Source: Marinobacter bohaiensis
GTDB taxonomy: Bacteria; Pseudomonadota; Gammaproteobacteria; Pseudomonadales; Oleiphilaceae
Assembly: GCF_003258515.1 (NCBI RefSeq)
Contig: NZ_QGEH01000001.1
Span: forward strand, 1,364,001 to 1,428,000
Direction of reading: 5' to 3'
Length of the DNA: 64,000 nt
Shown in pieces: positions 26,849-34,539 of the stretch (the first letter of the stretch is position 1; every line of letters begins with the position of its first letter). Under the pieces are notes generated by a model. The model saw only the letters and a program-made list of their open reading frames with translations. It was not told where the DNA came from and searched no databases. The position numbers and the translations under genes are program-made.

Positions 26849-27403
26849 ATGGCAGCGCCCGACCATACGGCCCTGTTACTGGTGGATATCCAGAACGATT
26901 TCTGCACCGGCGGCGCCTTGCCCGTGCCGGATAGCGAGGCGATCATCCCCGTCGTCAACGCCGCCATCGCCGATGCCCAGGACAAGGGTTGGCCCATTGT
27001 CGCCTCCCGCGACTGGCACCCGGTTGACCATTGCAGCTTCCATCATCGCGGCGGCCCCTGGCCCGTCCACTGCGTTCAGGACACCGACGGCGCCGCCTTT
27101 CACGACGAACTCGACCTGCCGGCCACGGCGGTTCGCGTCAGCAAGGGCAGCGCTTTCGAACAGGATGCCTATTCTGCCTTCGATGGCACCCAACTGGAGC
27201 AGTATCTCACCCGTCACGGCATCGAGCGCCTGCAGGTTGCGGGGCTGGCGCTTGATGTCTGTGTCCGTGCAACGGTGCTGGATGCCTTGCGCCTGGGCTT
27301 CGCCGTCGAACTGCTGGCCAGCGGTACCCGGGCGGTGGTTGCCGATGGGACGGAGGACGTGTTCGCCGAACTGGCCGAGGCGGGTGCCGGCGTGGTGCAT
27401 TGA
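26849..27403 (+). CDS. pncA: nicotinamidase
   Basis: A 184-residue isochorismatase-fold amidase that converts nicotinamide to nicotinate for NAD salvage. The catalytic triad is visible as Asp13 (LLVDIQNDF), Lys99 (RVSKGS) and Cys138 (LALDVCVRAT). Metal ligands are Asp55 and His57 (SRDWHP) and a later His in WPVHC. GAGGAG lies just upstream of the ATG. The next gene, 60 bases on, is nicotinate phosphoribosyltransferase, the enzyme that uses the product, so the two should be one operon. Confidence 0.93.
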   Translation: MAAPDHTALLLVDIQNDFCTGGALPVPDSEAIIPVVNAAIADAQDKGWPIVASRDWHPVDHCSFHHRGGPWPVHCVQDTDGAAFHDELDLPATAVRVSKGSAFEQDAYSAFDGTQLEQYLTRHGIERLQVAGLALDVCVRATVLDALRLGFAVELLASGTRAVVADGTEDVFAELAEAGAGVVH

Positions 27404-27463
27404 CACCGGGCGCTCCCAACCGTTTTAGCGGGCTCAAGATAACCGTATCCAAGGAGACGAAGC

Positions 27464-28819
27464 ATGGTGCCAGACGACGACCTGGCCCTGATGATCGACC
27501 TGTACGAGTTGACCATGGCCCAGGCCTATTGGTCGCGTGGTATGAACGAAACGGCGGTGTTCAGTCTGTTCTTCCGCAAGCTGCCCGAACACCGCAATTT
27601 CATGCTTGCCTGCGGGCAGCAGCACGTGACCCGGGTGGTCGAGTCCCTGCGCTTCTCCGACGCGCAGATCGAGCGCCTGCGCTCGCTGGACCGGTTCAGT
27701 GATGGCTTCCTGGCGTGGCTACGGAACTTCCGGTTCAGCGGCAGCATCCAGGCGATGCCGGAGGGGACGCCCGTGTTTCCCCAGGAGCCGCTGCTGGAAG
27801 TGGAAGCCCCGATTGCCGAAGCCCAGATCCTGGAAACCCTGCTGATGAACTACGTCCACCTGGAAACGGTGCTGGCGTCCAAGGCGGTGAGGCTGGCGCT
27901 GGCGGCCGATGGCCGGCCGGTGGTGGACTTCGGGATGCGCCGCATGCACGGCCTGGACGCGGCCTATCGCGGCGTCCGCGCTTTTCGCATGGCCGGGTTG
28001 GCGGGCACGAGCAACGTGCTGGCGGGGCTGGATTTCGGGCTGCCCATCCGCGGCACCATGGCGCACAGCTTCGTGCAGGCCTGCGACAGCGAGATGGAAG
28101 CTTTTCGGACCTACGCCGAGCGTTTCCCGGGCACTACGCTGCTGGTGGATACCTACGACACCGAGCGGGCCGTCGCGGCGATCATCCGCTGGCTCAAGTC
28201 GGAGCCGTCAATGGAGATCGGTGCCATTCGCCTGGACTCCGGGGATTTTGCCGAGCAGGCGGTGCACTGTCGGCGCATGCTCGATGAGGCGGGGCTGGGT
28301 CGCATCTCGATCATGGCCAGCGGTGGCCTGGATGAGCACAAGATCGACGCGCTGTGTCGCTCCAGTGTACCACTGGACGGCTTCGGCGTGGGCACCTCGG
28401 TGGGGGCATCGTCAGATGCGCCGTCGCTGGAACTGGCGTACAAGCTGACCGAATACGCCGGCCGGCCACGCATGAAGAACTCGCCGGGCAAACAGTCGTT
28501 TCCCGGCCCCAAGCAGGTGTTCCGGCAGCGGGATGCGGATGGGATCTTCCTCGGGGACACCATTACACACCGTGAGGAAACCGCCGAAGGCGAGCCCTTA
28601 CTGGTGTCGACTCTGCGCGCGGGCCATCGCGTTGAGGGTGCCCTGTCGCCGTTGGCGGATGCCGCCGACCATGCCCGGGCGGCTGTCGCGGCCTTACCGG
28701 CATCGCTGCGAACGCTCCGGGATGGGGTTGCCTACCCGGTGGCGATCAGTGATCGGCTGCGGCGCCTGCAGCGGGAAACACTGGTCCGGGTGCAGCCTCA
28801 TTATGACGACGGTTGCTAA
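27464..28819 (+). CDS. pncB: nicotinate phosphoribosyltransferase
   Basis: A 451-residue cytoplasmic enzyme making nicotinate mononucleotide from nicotinate and PRPP, the second step of this salvage pair. It begins with the family segment ALMIDLYELTMAQAYW and has MNYVHLETVLASKAVR near 127, DFGMRRMHGLDAA near 152-164, GTMAHSFVQA near 200, LLVDTYDTERAV near 227, the phosphate-binding region AIRLDSGDFAEQA near 247, and FGVGTSVG near 307. AAGGAGA precedes the ATG. The length fits the shorter bacterial form. It may be transcribed with pncA upstream. Confidence 0.92.
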   Translation: MVPDDDLALMIDLYELTMAQAYWSRGMNETAVFSLFFRKLPEHRNFMLACGQQHVTRVVESLRFSDAQIERLRSLDRFSDGFLAWLRNFRFSGSIQAMPEGTPVFPQEPLLEVEAPIAEAQILETLLMNYVHLETVLASKAVRLALAADGRPVVDFGMRRMHGLDAAYRGVRAFRMAGLAGTSNVLAGLDFGLPIRGTMAHSFVQACDSEMEAFRTYAERFPGTTLLVDTYDTERAVAAIIRWLKSEPSMEIGAIRLDSGDFAEQAVHCRRMLDEAGLGRISIMASGGLDEHKIDALCRSSVPLDGFGVGTSVGASSDAPSLELAYKLTEYAGRPRMKNSPGKQSFPGPKQVFRQRDADGIFLGDTITHREETAEGEPLLVSTLRAGHRVEGALSPLADAADHARAAVAALPASLRTLRDGVAYPVAISDRLRRLQRETLVRVQPHYDDGC

Positions 28820-28933
28820 ACGAGGCAGGCTTAGCGTGAATCCATCTGAACGGTTGCGCGCCGCCATCTGTTGAAGTCGTATAATCGAGTCGTAAGTGCA
28901 ACTATTTCCTTGCCAAATGGGGGAGGGATGAGC

Positions 28934-29473
28934 ATGAAACGGCTCTATTACCTGACCCGGACCATCGACAGTGTGTCCGAGATATCCGAAGACCTGCACG
29001 ATCATGGCGTCACCGACTGGCGCTTCCACATCGTGTCCAGGGACGAAGCCGGTCTCTACACCCACAGTCTGCATCGCGCCGGCGTGCTCGATCGTACCGA
29101 TCTCGTCCGTTACGTCGAACGGGGCGTGATGATCGGCGCATTACTGGCGTTCACCTTTATCCTGACCGCCCAGGTGATCGGCGTTCCGGCCTGGCCCATG
29201 AGCGCCTGGATCGCGCTGCTGTTGTTTGCTGTGCTGGCCGGCGGCTGGCTGGGCGGTTTCGGTGGTATCGGCGCGGAGCACTACCGCATCCGCCGCTTCC
29301 ACCAGGCCATCGACGACGGTCAGTACCTGGTGATGGTCGACTGTCCCGCCAAACACCTGGTGACGATGAAACACCTGATGGCCGAAAATCACCCCGAGGC
29401 CCAGCTCCAGGGCGCCAGCGGAACCCACACCAACCCGTTTGCAGCCGCCGACGGCCGGGTCCACATCGTCTGA
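28934..29473 (+). CDS. hypothetical membrane protein (DUF1269-like layout)
   Basis: A 179-residue protein with an N-terminal alpha/beta part (MKRLYYLTRTIDSVSEISEDLHDHGV) resembling the ferredoxin-like fold of DUF1269 proteins, two close helices at ~72-90 and ~95-117 (the second ending in the Gly-rich GGWLGGFGGIG), and a soluble C-terminal part. The start at 28934 is preferred over 28928 because GGAGG is 7 rather than 1 base away. It lies 114 bases after pncB on the same strand and may or may not be co-transcribed. Function unknown; the family link is tentative. Confidence 0.62.
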   Translation: MKRLYYLTRTIDSVSEISEDLHDHGVTDWRFHIVSRDEAGLYTHSLHRAGVLDRTDLVRYVERGVMIGALLAFTFILTAQVIGVPAWPMSAWIALLLFAVLAGGWLGGFGGIGAEHYRIRRFHQAIDDGQYLVMVDCPAKHLVTMKHLMAENHPEAQLQGASGTHTNPFAAADGRVHIV

Positions 29474-29508
29474 CGCCGAGTTGGAAGCGACGCCGGAAGG
29501 CCCTGCCG

Positions 29509-29808
29509 TCAGGCGCTCCGGCGTATCCCTTCGGTGGTTGATGTGGCGGATGCGGTGTACGACTGCGTGCTGACCGACTCCACACTGTGCAGTTTGGCGA
29601 TCTGTGCCTGCAGCATGTCGATGGCGCGGGAGCCGCTGAGCGCCATGTCGATGGCCAGGTAACCGTCGTCGCTGTGGACCTGCATCTGCTCGATGCGGAA
29701 GCCACGAATCCGTGTGACCTGACACAGGCGCTCCAGAGCGGCGGGTTCCGCCTGCATCCGGCAGCGAATCGAGTGGGTGGTGGAGTGGGCGCGCGTCGAA
29801 GGCGTCAT
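29509..29808 (-). CDS. ilvM: acetolactate synthase small subunit (IlvM type)
   Basis: A 99-residue ACT-domain regulatory subunit for the isozyme II type of acetolactate synthase. The ACT fold is visible from residue ~15 (IRCRMQAEPAALERLCQVTRIRGFRIEQM) to ~80, with the IlvM-like ending AQIAKLHSVESV. The C-terminal tail is Ser/Thr-rich. Its ATG overlaps the ilvG stop as ATGA (29805-29808), so it is translationally coupled. It is the last gene of the ilvLGM unit; no ilvE, ilvD or ilvA follows, as the next gene is on the opposite strand. Confidence 0.86.
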   Translation of the reverse strand: MTPSTRAHSTTHSIRCRMQAEPAALERLCQVTRIRGFRIEQMQVHSDDGYLAIDMALSGSRAIDMLQAQIAKLHSVESVSTQSYTASATSTTEGIRRSA

Positions 29809-31532
29809 GCGGCGTTTTCCTTGTTCCGGGTTGACGGTGTGCGGTTGGGGCGCTGGCTTTCGTCCAGCATCTCGCGGTTGGAGGCGCCGGGCTTGACGAT
29901 GGGCCAGACGTTTTCGCTGCGGTCGATGGCCACGTGCAGCAGCATGGGGCCGTCGTAGGCGAGGATCGTCTGGATGCCCCGGCGAATCTGGTCGCTGCGT
30001 TCGATGGCCAGCGTGGGAATGTCGAAGGCCCTGGCCAGGGCCAGGAAATCCGGGTTGTCGTCCAGGTTGATCTGGCTTTCCCGGTTGCCGTAGAACAGCT
30101 CCTGCTGCTGGCGCACCATGCCCAGGCACTGGTTGTCCAGAATAACCAGCTTGATGGGCAGGTTGTGGCGGCGGATGGTGGCCAGTTCCTGGGCGTTCAT
30201 CATGAACGAGCCGTCGCCGGTCACGTTGATCACCGGCCGGTCCGGGCAGGCGAACTGGGCGCCAATGGCGGCGGGCAGGCCGAAGCCCATGGTGCCCAGG
30301 CCGCCGCTGCTGAGATGCGAGCGCGGGTGGTCGAATTGGAAGTGCTGCGCCACCCACATCTGGTGTTGGCCCACGTCGCAGGCGACGATGGTCTCCCGCG
30401 GGGTCAGCGCCGAGAGCTGACGGATGAAGCCCGGTCCGGAAATCGGCGCGTGCGGGTCGTCGTTGGTGGCGGCTTGAAAACCGTGGGTCTTGCGCCAGTC
30501 CGAACACCGGCGGCGCCAGTCGTCGATGGCCAGCGGTTGATCGTCGAGGGCGTCGGCCAGCGCGTCCAGGATCGGCGCGATGTCTCCGCGCACCGCCAAG
30601 TCCGCCGGCTTGAGCTTGCCCAACTCGGCCGCGTCGGTGTCGATGTGGATCAGGCGGGCGTTGGGCGCGAAACCGTCCAGCACGCCGGTGGCGCGATCGT
30701 CCAGCCGCGCGCCGACAACCAGCAGCAGGTCACAGGCGTCGACCGCCAGGTTGGCGGCGCGGGAGCCGTGCAGGCCAAGCATCCCCAACTGGTCCGGGTT
30801 GTCGCGACCCGGGTTGCCAATGCCCTTGAGCGTGACCACGTTGGGCAGTGCCGAAGCGCTCGCGAACCTGCGGAAGGCGTTCTCGGCGCCGGCCAGGCTG
30901 ATGCCGCCGCCGCTGTAGAGCAGGGGCTGGCGGGCCTGGCGCAGCATGTCGAGGATCTGCTGGAGTGTCCCGGCGTCGGCGCTTTCGGCGTCCATGGCCG
31001 GTGCCTCTGGCGCCTGACGGTCCGCAATGTCCGTGAGCAGGATGTCCTTGGGAATGTCGATCCACACCGGTCCGGGACGGCCGGACTGGGCCAGTTGCAT
31101 CGCTTCCTCCATGATGCCCGGCAGCGACTCGGCGTCTTCGATCAGGTAGCTGTGCTTCACGATGCCCAGGGTCATGCCCAGAATGTCCGTTTCCTGGAAG
31201 GCGTCGGTGCCGATCAGGGGCGAGGGCACCTGGCCGGTGATAACCAGCATGGGTACCGAGTCACGGTGGGCGTTGGCCACGCCGGTGATCAGGTTGGTGG
31301 CTCCGGGGCCGGAGGTGGCGATGCAGACACCGAGCTTGCCGCTGGCGCGGGCGTAGCCGTCGGCGGCCAGGGCGCAGGCCTGCTCGTGACGGCACAGCAC
31401 GTGCTCAACGCCCACCTGGTCGTGGGCGACCAGGGCATCGTATAGCGGCATGATGCAACCGCCGGGATAGCCGAAAACGGTGTCGATCTGATGGCGCTTG
31501 AAGGCGTCGAGTATGTGCTGTGCAGCGTTCAC
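29805..31532 (-). CDS. ilvG: acetolactate synthase large subunit (IlvG type)
   Basis: A 575-residue TPP- and FAD-dependent enzyme that condenses pyruvate (or 2-oxobutyrate) in isoleucine, valine and leucine synthesis. The catalytic Glu50 lies in VLCRHEQACALAADGYARASG, followed by SGPGATNL near 70. The FAD-binding middle domain is present, and the TPP domain shows GDGSFMMNAQELATI with DNQCLGMVRQQQE near 440-480. The gene is intact and full length. Expression should be attenuated by the leader at 31557-31710. It overlaps ilvM by 4 bases. Confidence 0.93.
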   Translation of the reverse strand: MNAAQHILDAFKRHQIDTVFGYPGGCIMPLYDALVAHDQVGVEHVLCRHEQACALAADGYARASGKLGVCIATSGPGATNLITGVANAHRDSVPMLVITGQVPSPLIGTDAFQETDILGMTLGIVKHSYLIEDAESLPGIMEEAMQLAQSGRPGPVWIDIPKDILLTDIADRQAPEAPAMDAESADAGTLQQILDMLRQARQPLLYSGGGISLAGAENAFRRFASASALPNVVTLKGIGNPGRDNPDQLGMLGLHGSRAANLAVDACDLLLVVGARLDDRATGVLDGFAPNARLIHIDTDAAELGKLKPADLAVRGDIAPILDALADALDDQPLAIDDWRRRCSDWRKTHGFQAATNDDPHAPISGPGFIRQLSALTPRETIVACDVGQHQMWVAQHFQFDHPRSHLSSGGLGTMGFGLPAAIGAQFACPDRPVINVTGDGSFMMNAQELATIRRHNLPIKLVILDNQCLGMVRQQQELFYGNRESQINLDDNPDFLALARAFDIPTLAIERSDQIRRGIQTILAYDGPMLLHVAIDRSENVWPIVKPGASNREMLDESQRPNRTPSTRNKENAA

Positions 31533-31556
31533 GTTGATTTCCCTTTTTCGTGCAGC

Positions 31557-31595
31557 AAAAAAAAGCCCCCGGGACCTTTCGGTGCCGGGGGCTTT
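31557..31595 (-). terminator. ilvGM attenuator terminator
   Basis: On the minus strand AAAGCCCCCGG (complement of 31585-31595) pairs perfectly with CCGGGGGCTTT (complement of 31562-31572), followed by a run of eight T (complement of 31557-31564), just before ilvG. The end of the leader peptide gene contains CCGGGGGCTTTTG (complement of about 31641-31653), which can pair with the same AAAGCCCCCGG arm. That would be the antiterminator when ribosomes stall on the Val/Leu codons. Confidence 0.85.
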
Positions 31596-31617
31596 CGGTG
31601 TTCTGACTGGTTGTGGT

Positions 31618-31710
31618 CTAGCTCATCCTGTCATCCACGCAAAAGCCCCCGGTTGGCACCACGACCACCAGGACTAGCTTTACGATGACGACGACAGAGT
31701 TGAACAGCAT
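31618..31710 (-). CDS. ilvL: ilv leader peptide
   Basis: A 30-residue reading frame beginning MLFNSVVVIVKLVLVVVV and ending PTGGFCVDDRMS. Within the first 18 residues there are nine Val, three Leu and one Ile, so translation would stall when branched-chain aminoacyl-tRNA is short. Its stop (TAG, 31618-31620) is 23 bases before the terminator stem on the minus strand, and its 3' part carries the alternate pairing arm. Layout and composition match the ilvGMEDA leader peptides of enteric bacteria. No strong ribosome site is seen; AAAGAA lies upstream. Confidence 0.85.
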   Translation of the reverse strand: MLFNSVVVIVKLVLVVVVPTGGFCVDDRMS

Positions 31711-31837
31711 GATTCGGTTCTTTCGACCACAAACAGGTTTAAGTGGCCAAAACATAACCTGATGTCCGGTTTGGGGGCAAGGATTTTTTTGTGTGTCGGC
31801 GAGATTCAGGCGGAGACCGCGCTGTCACCTATGCCCT

Positions 31838-33010
31838 CTAATTCTCCTGCCGATAAGGCAACGCCTCCAGTGCCGCATCCCGGTAGCCGCGCACGTCCAT
31901 CGCCTCTTCTTCGCAGAAATCGGCAATGGCCTCGGCGAAGCCGGGGTGTGCCACCCAGTGCCAGGAATGGGTCAGTTGCGGTTCGAAGCCGCGCACCAGC
32001 TTGTGCTCGCCCTGGGCGCCGGCGTCGAAGCAGCGCAGGCCGCGCTCGATGGCCAGTTCGATGCCCTGGTAGTAGCAGGTCTCGAAATGCAGGTGGTCGT
32101 ACTCCTCCAGGCAGCCCCAGTAGCGCCCGTAGAGCGTGTTTTCTCCGTGCAGGAACAGGGCGCCGGCGATCATCCGCTCGTCCAGGCGCGCCATGATGAC
32201 GTGCAGCTGCTCCGGCTGGCCGTCGCGCAGGCGCTGGAAGAAATCGCGGTTCAGATAGGGACGCTGGCCGCGCTTGAGATAGGTGGCCTGATAGAACACG
32301 TGAAAGGCGTCGAGCACCGAGTCGGGCAGGGCGTGGCCGGGGTAGTGGTCGAATGCGATGCCCTGTTCGGCGATCTGGCGGCGCTCCTTGCGGATCGACT
32401 TGCGCTTGCGCGAGGTCAGTTGGGCGAGAAAGTCGTTGAAGCTGTGGTAATCCCGGTTGAACCAGTGGAACTGGCAACCCAGGCGATGCAGGCGGTTTGG
32501 GGCCTCCAGCAGGCGCTGATCGGCGCTATTGGGAAACAGCAGGTGCCAGGAATGGCACCCCAGTTCTACGGCAGCCTCATCCAGCAACGGGTTCAGGTCA
32601 CCGGGCTTCAGACGGTCGCGCAGCGTGGGCGAGAGCAGCAGCCGGTGTCCCTGGGATGGCGTGAATGGTACGGCCATCAGCAGCTTGGGGTAATAGTCCA
32701 CGCCGTAGCGCGCGTAGGCATCGGCCCAGCCCCAGTCGAACACATACTCGCCCATGGAGTGGGTCTTGCGAAAGGCGGGAATCAGACCGTGCAGTTGGCC
32801 GTCCAGGCGAATCAGAAGGTGGGCGGGTTCCCAGCCGGTGGTCGCGGTGGTGCAACCGCTGTGCTCCAGCGCGGCAAAGAAGTGGTGACGCAGGAACGGG
32901 TTCCCCGTCCTGCTGAGTCGATCCCAGTCGCCTGGGGCGATGGCGTCGACGGACGCCACCGGCTCGATCGTCAGGTTGTCGGTGCGGGACGGGGTGGTGG
33001 AATCGGCCAT
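31838..33010 (-). CDS. COG3146/DUF482 GNAT-like protein
   Basis: A 390-residue protein of the COG3146 (DUF482, peptidogalycan-biosynthesis-like) family of GNAT-fold proteins; enzymatic function is not established. Family marks: WDRLSRTGNPFLRHHFFAALEHSG near 29-52, WADAYARYGVDYYPKL near 95-110, SRKRKSIRKERRQ near 199-211, and the GNAT-like core near 280-320 (GENTLYGRYWGCLEEYDHLHFETCYYQGIELAIERG). No signal peptide or membrane helix. It stands alone, upstream of the ilv leader, on the same strand. Confidence 0.8.
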   Translation of the reverse strand: MADSTTPSRTDNLTIEPVASVDAIAPGDWDRLSRTGNPFLRHHFFAALEHSGCTTATTGWEPAHLLIRLDGQLHGLIPAFRKTHSMGEYVFDWGWADAYARYGVDYYPKLLMAVPFTPSQGHRLLLSPTLRDRLKPGDLNPLLDEAAVELGCHSWHLLFPNSADQRLLEAPNRLHRLGCQFHWFNRDYHSFNDFLAQLTSRKRKSIRKERRQIAEQGIAFDHYPGHALPDSVLDAFHVFYQATYLKRGQRPYLNRDFFQRLRDGQPEQLHVIMARLDERMIAGALFLHGENTLYGRYWGCLEEYDHLHFETCYYQGIELAIERGLRCFDAGAQGEHKLVRGFEPQLTHSWHWVAHPGFAEAIADFCEEEAMDVRGYRDAALEALPYRQEN

Positions 33011-33074
33011 GGCGGGTCAGGTGACTCCTCGTTGTGACAGGCCACCTAACCATACGCTATTCCCGGCCGATCGA

Positions 33075-33647
33075 TCACGCGTCGTCTTGAGGTGGCTCCG
33101 GTGGACGCGGTCCCGGACCGCAATCCGGGCCCTGGCCGGGACCACCGCGGCGCGGACCGGCATCACGCGGCGAGTGCTTCTTGCGCTCCGCCTGCAGTTC
33201 CGCCCAGATTTCCCGCTGATCGTCGTTGAGGATGTTGTAGATGGCGCGATATTGCTCGGCGCGGGATTCAATGCGCTGGCGAGCGAACTCGGCCGCCTTG
33301 TCAGCTGCTTCGGCGACGGCGTCCTTGTAGTCGCTGCTGTCGGGGTCGCCGCTCATCAGGTCGGGTTTCTCGCCGTTGCGCATGGCCTTGAACTGTTCCA
33401 TGCGGGCCACGTGGGCTTCGTCGAACAGGTCGCGCAGCTGATCGCGCTGTTCGGCGCTCAGGTCCAGCTTGTCGCTGAGGAAATCGAGACGCTGCTGCAG
33501 GCCGCCACGCGGACCCTTGCCATCGTGGTGCATCGGCGGGCGGTCGTCGTGACCGCGGTGTTCGCCGGAAAAGGCCAGCGGGCTGGCAACCATCGCCGCG
33601 GCCAGCATGGCCGGGATCATCAGTCGGGATGATTTCATCGCTTTCAT
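33075..33647 (-). CDS. Spy/CpxP-family periplasmic protein
   Basis: A 190-residue exported protein with a signal peptide (SSRLMIPAMLAAAMVASPLAFS, cleavage near residue 27) and a His/Asp-rich start. Two LTXXQ-type segments follow, LSAEQRDQLRDLFDEA near 62-77 and LNDDQREIWAEL near 148-159, within a long helical region. The tail is Pro/Gly-rich. Spy/CpxP proteins act as periplasmic chaperones or Cpx inhibitors. The start at 33647 has GGGAG 7 bases before it, unlike the ATG at 33653. It is divergent from a CpxRA-like pair, with CpxR-type repeats between, a layout matching cpxP-cpxRA. Confidence 0.85.
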   Translation of the reverse strand: MKAMKSSRLMIPAMLAAAMVASPLAFSGEHRGHDDRPPMHHDGKGPRGGLQQRLDFLSDKLDLSAEQRDQLRDLFDEAHVARMEQFKAMRNGEKPDLMSGDPDSSDYKDAVAEAADKAAEFARQRIESRAEQYRAIYNILNDDQREIWAELQAERKKHSPRDAGPRRGGPGQGPDCGPGPRPPEPPQDDA

Positions 33648-33719
33648 GGGCATACTCCCTGTTGGTGACGGCAGACAATGCGTTGCTGCCGGTGACACTG
33701 ACCACGATACGCTTTCCTG

Positions 33720-33736
33720 TGTCAGGTTCTGTCAGG
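33720..33736. promoter_or_regulatory. TGTCAGG direct repeats
   Basis: TGTCAGG occurs at 33720-33726 and 33730-33736, exactly 10 bases apart, in the region between the Spy/CpxP-like and CpxR-like genes. Tandem sites one helical turn apart are the usual target of OmpR-family regulators, so this may be a second site for the neighbouring regulator or for another one. Confidence 0.45.
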
Positions 33737-33741
33737 CCAAC

Positions 33742-33757
33742 GTAAAGGTTGGGTAAA
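33742..33757. promoter_or_regulatory. CpxR-like box
   Basis: GTAAA (33742-33746) and GTAAA (33753-33757) are separated by 6 bases, matching the E. coli CpxR pattern of two GTAAA half-sites with about 5 between. It lies about 95 bases from both the Spy/CpxP-like and regulator starts and could control both divergent units, giving autoregulation. Confidence 0.65.
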
Positions 33758-33852
33758 GGTGGAAAGCGGAATTTTGCCCGCGTGATAGACTGCAGGTCGT
33801 TGAATCGCCAGTACACAACGACTGTAGACACAAGACCGGAAGGATGGAGTGC

Positions 33853-34539
33853 ATGCAGGACCGGATTCTGCTCATCGAAGACGATCAGGAATTGCGCACG
33901 CTGCTCAGTCGCTACCTCAGCGGCCAGGGCTTTGTGGTTCGCGAAGCGGGAACCGGCCAGGATGGCCTGACCCTGGCGCAGGAGCAGATGGCCGACCTGG
34001 TGGTGCTGGATATCATGCTGCCGGACATCAACGGCCTGGATGTGCTGCGCCAGTTGCGGATGCGTACCCGCCTGCCGGTGATCCTGCTGACCGCGCGCGG
34101 GGAGGAGACCGACCGCATCGTCGGTTTCGAAGTGGGCGCCGATGACTATATCCCCAAACCCTGCAATCCCCGGGAACTCGTGGCGCGCATCCAGGCGGCG
34201 CTGCGACGGGTCGCCTGGGACCATGAAAACCAGCCCCAACGTACCCTGGAAGTGGGCGACCTGCGCATTGATCCGGACCAGCGGCGGGTGTTCCAGAATG
34301 GTGAACCGGTGGAGGTGACCGGCACCGAGTACGAGATCCTGCAGGTGCTGATCAGCCGCGCGGGCTCGGTCGTGCGCAAGACCGACCTGATGCAGTGGGC
34401 GCTCGGTCGCCGCCTGACCCCGCACGATCGTACCCTGGACATGCACGTCAGCAACCTGCGCCGCAAGCTCGACCAGGGCGACGGTTCACGCATCGAGACC
34501 GTCCGCGGTCTCGGTTACAGCTACCGGGGGCTGGAATGA
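33853..34539 (+). CDS. OmpR-family response regulator, CpxR-like
   Basis: A 228-residue regulator: a receiver domain with the acidic pair ED/D at 9-11, phospho-accepting Asp53 (LVVLDIMLPD), Thr80 (LLTARG) and Lys102 (DDYIPKPCNP), and a winged-helix DNA-binding domain from ~130 (EVGDLRIDPDQRRVFQNGEPVEVTGTEYEIL) ending near residue 228. The start at 33853 is preferred since AAGGA is 9 bases away; the ATG at 33844 overlaps that site. The gene overlaps the kinase gene by 4 bases (ATGA). The position beside a Spy/CpxP-like gene and a GTAAA repeat supports a CpxR-like role; RstA is the alternative. Confidence 0.87.
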   Translation: MQDRILLIEDDQELRTLLSRYLSGQGFVVREAGTGQDGLTLAQEQMADLVVLDIMLPDINGLDVLRQLRMRTRLPVILLTARGEETDRIVGFEVGADDYIPKPCNPRELVARIQAALRRVAWDHENQPQRTLEVGDLRIDPDQRRVFQNGEPVEVTGTEYEILQVLISRAGSVVRKTDLMQWALGRRLTPHDRTLDMHVSNLRRKLDQGDGSRIETVRGLGYSYRGLE

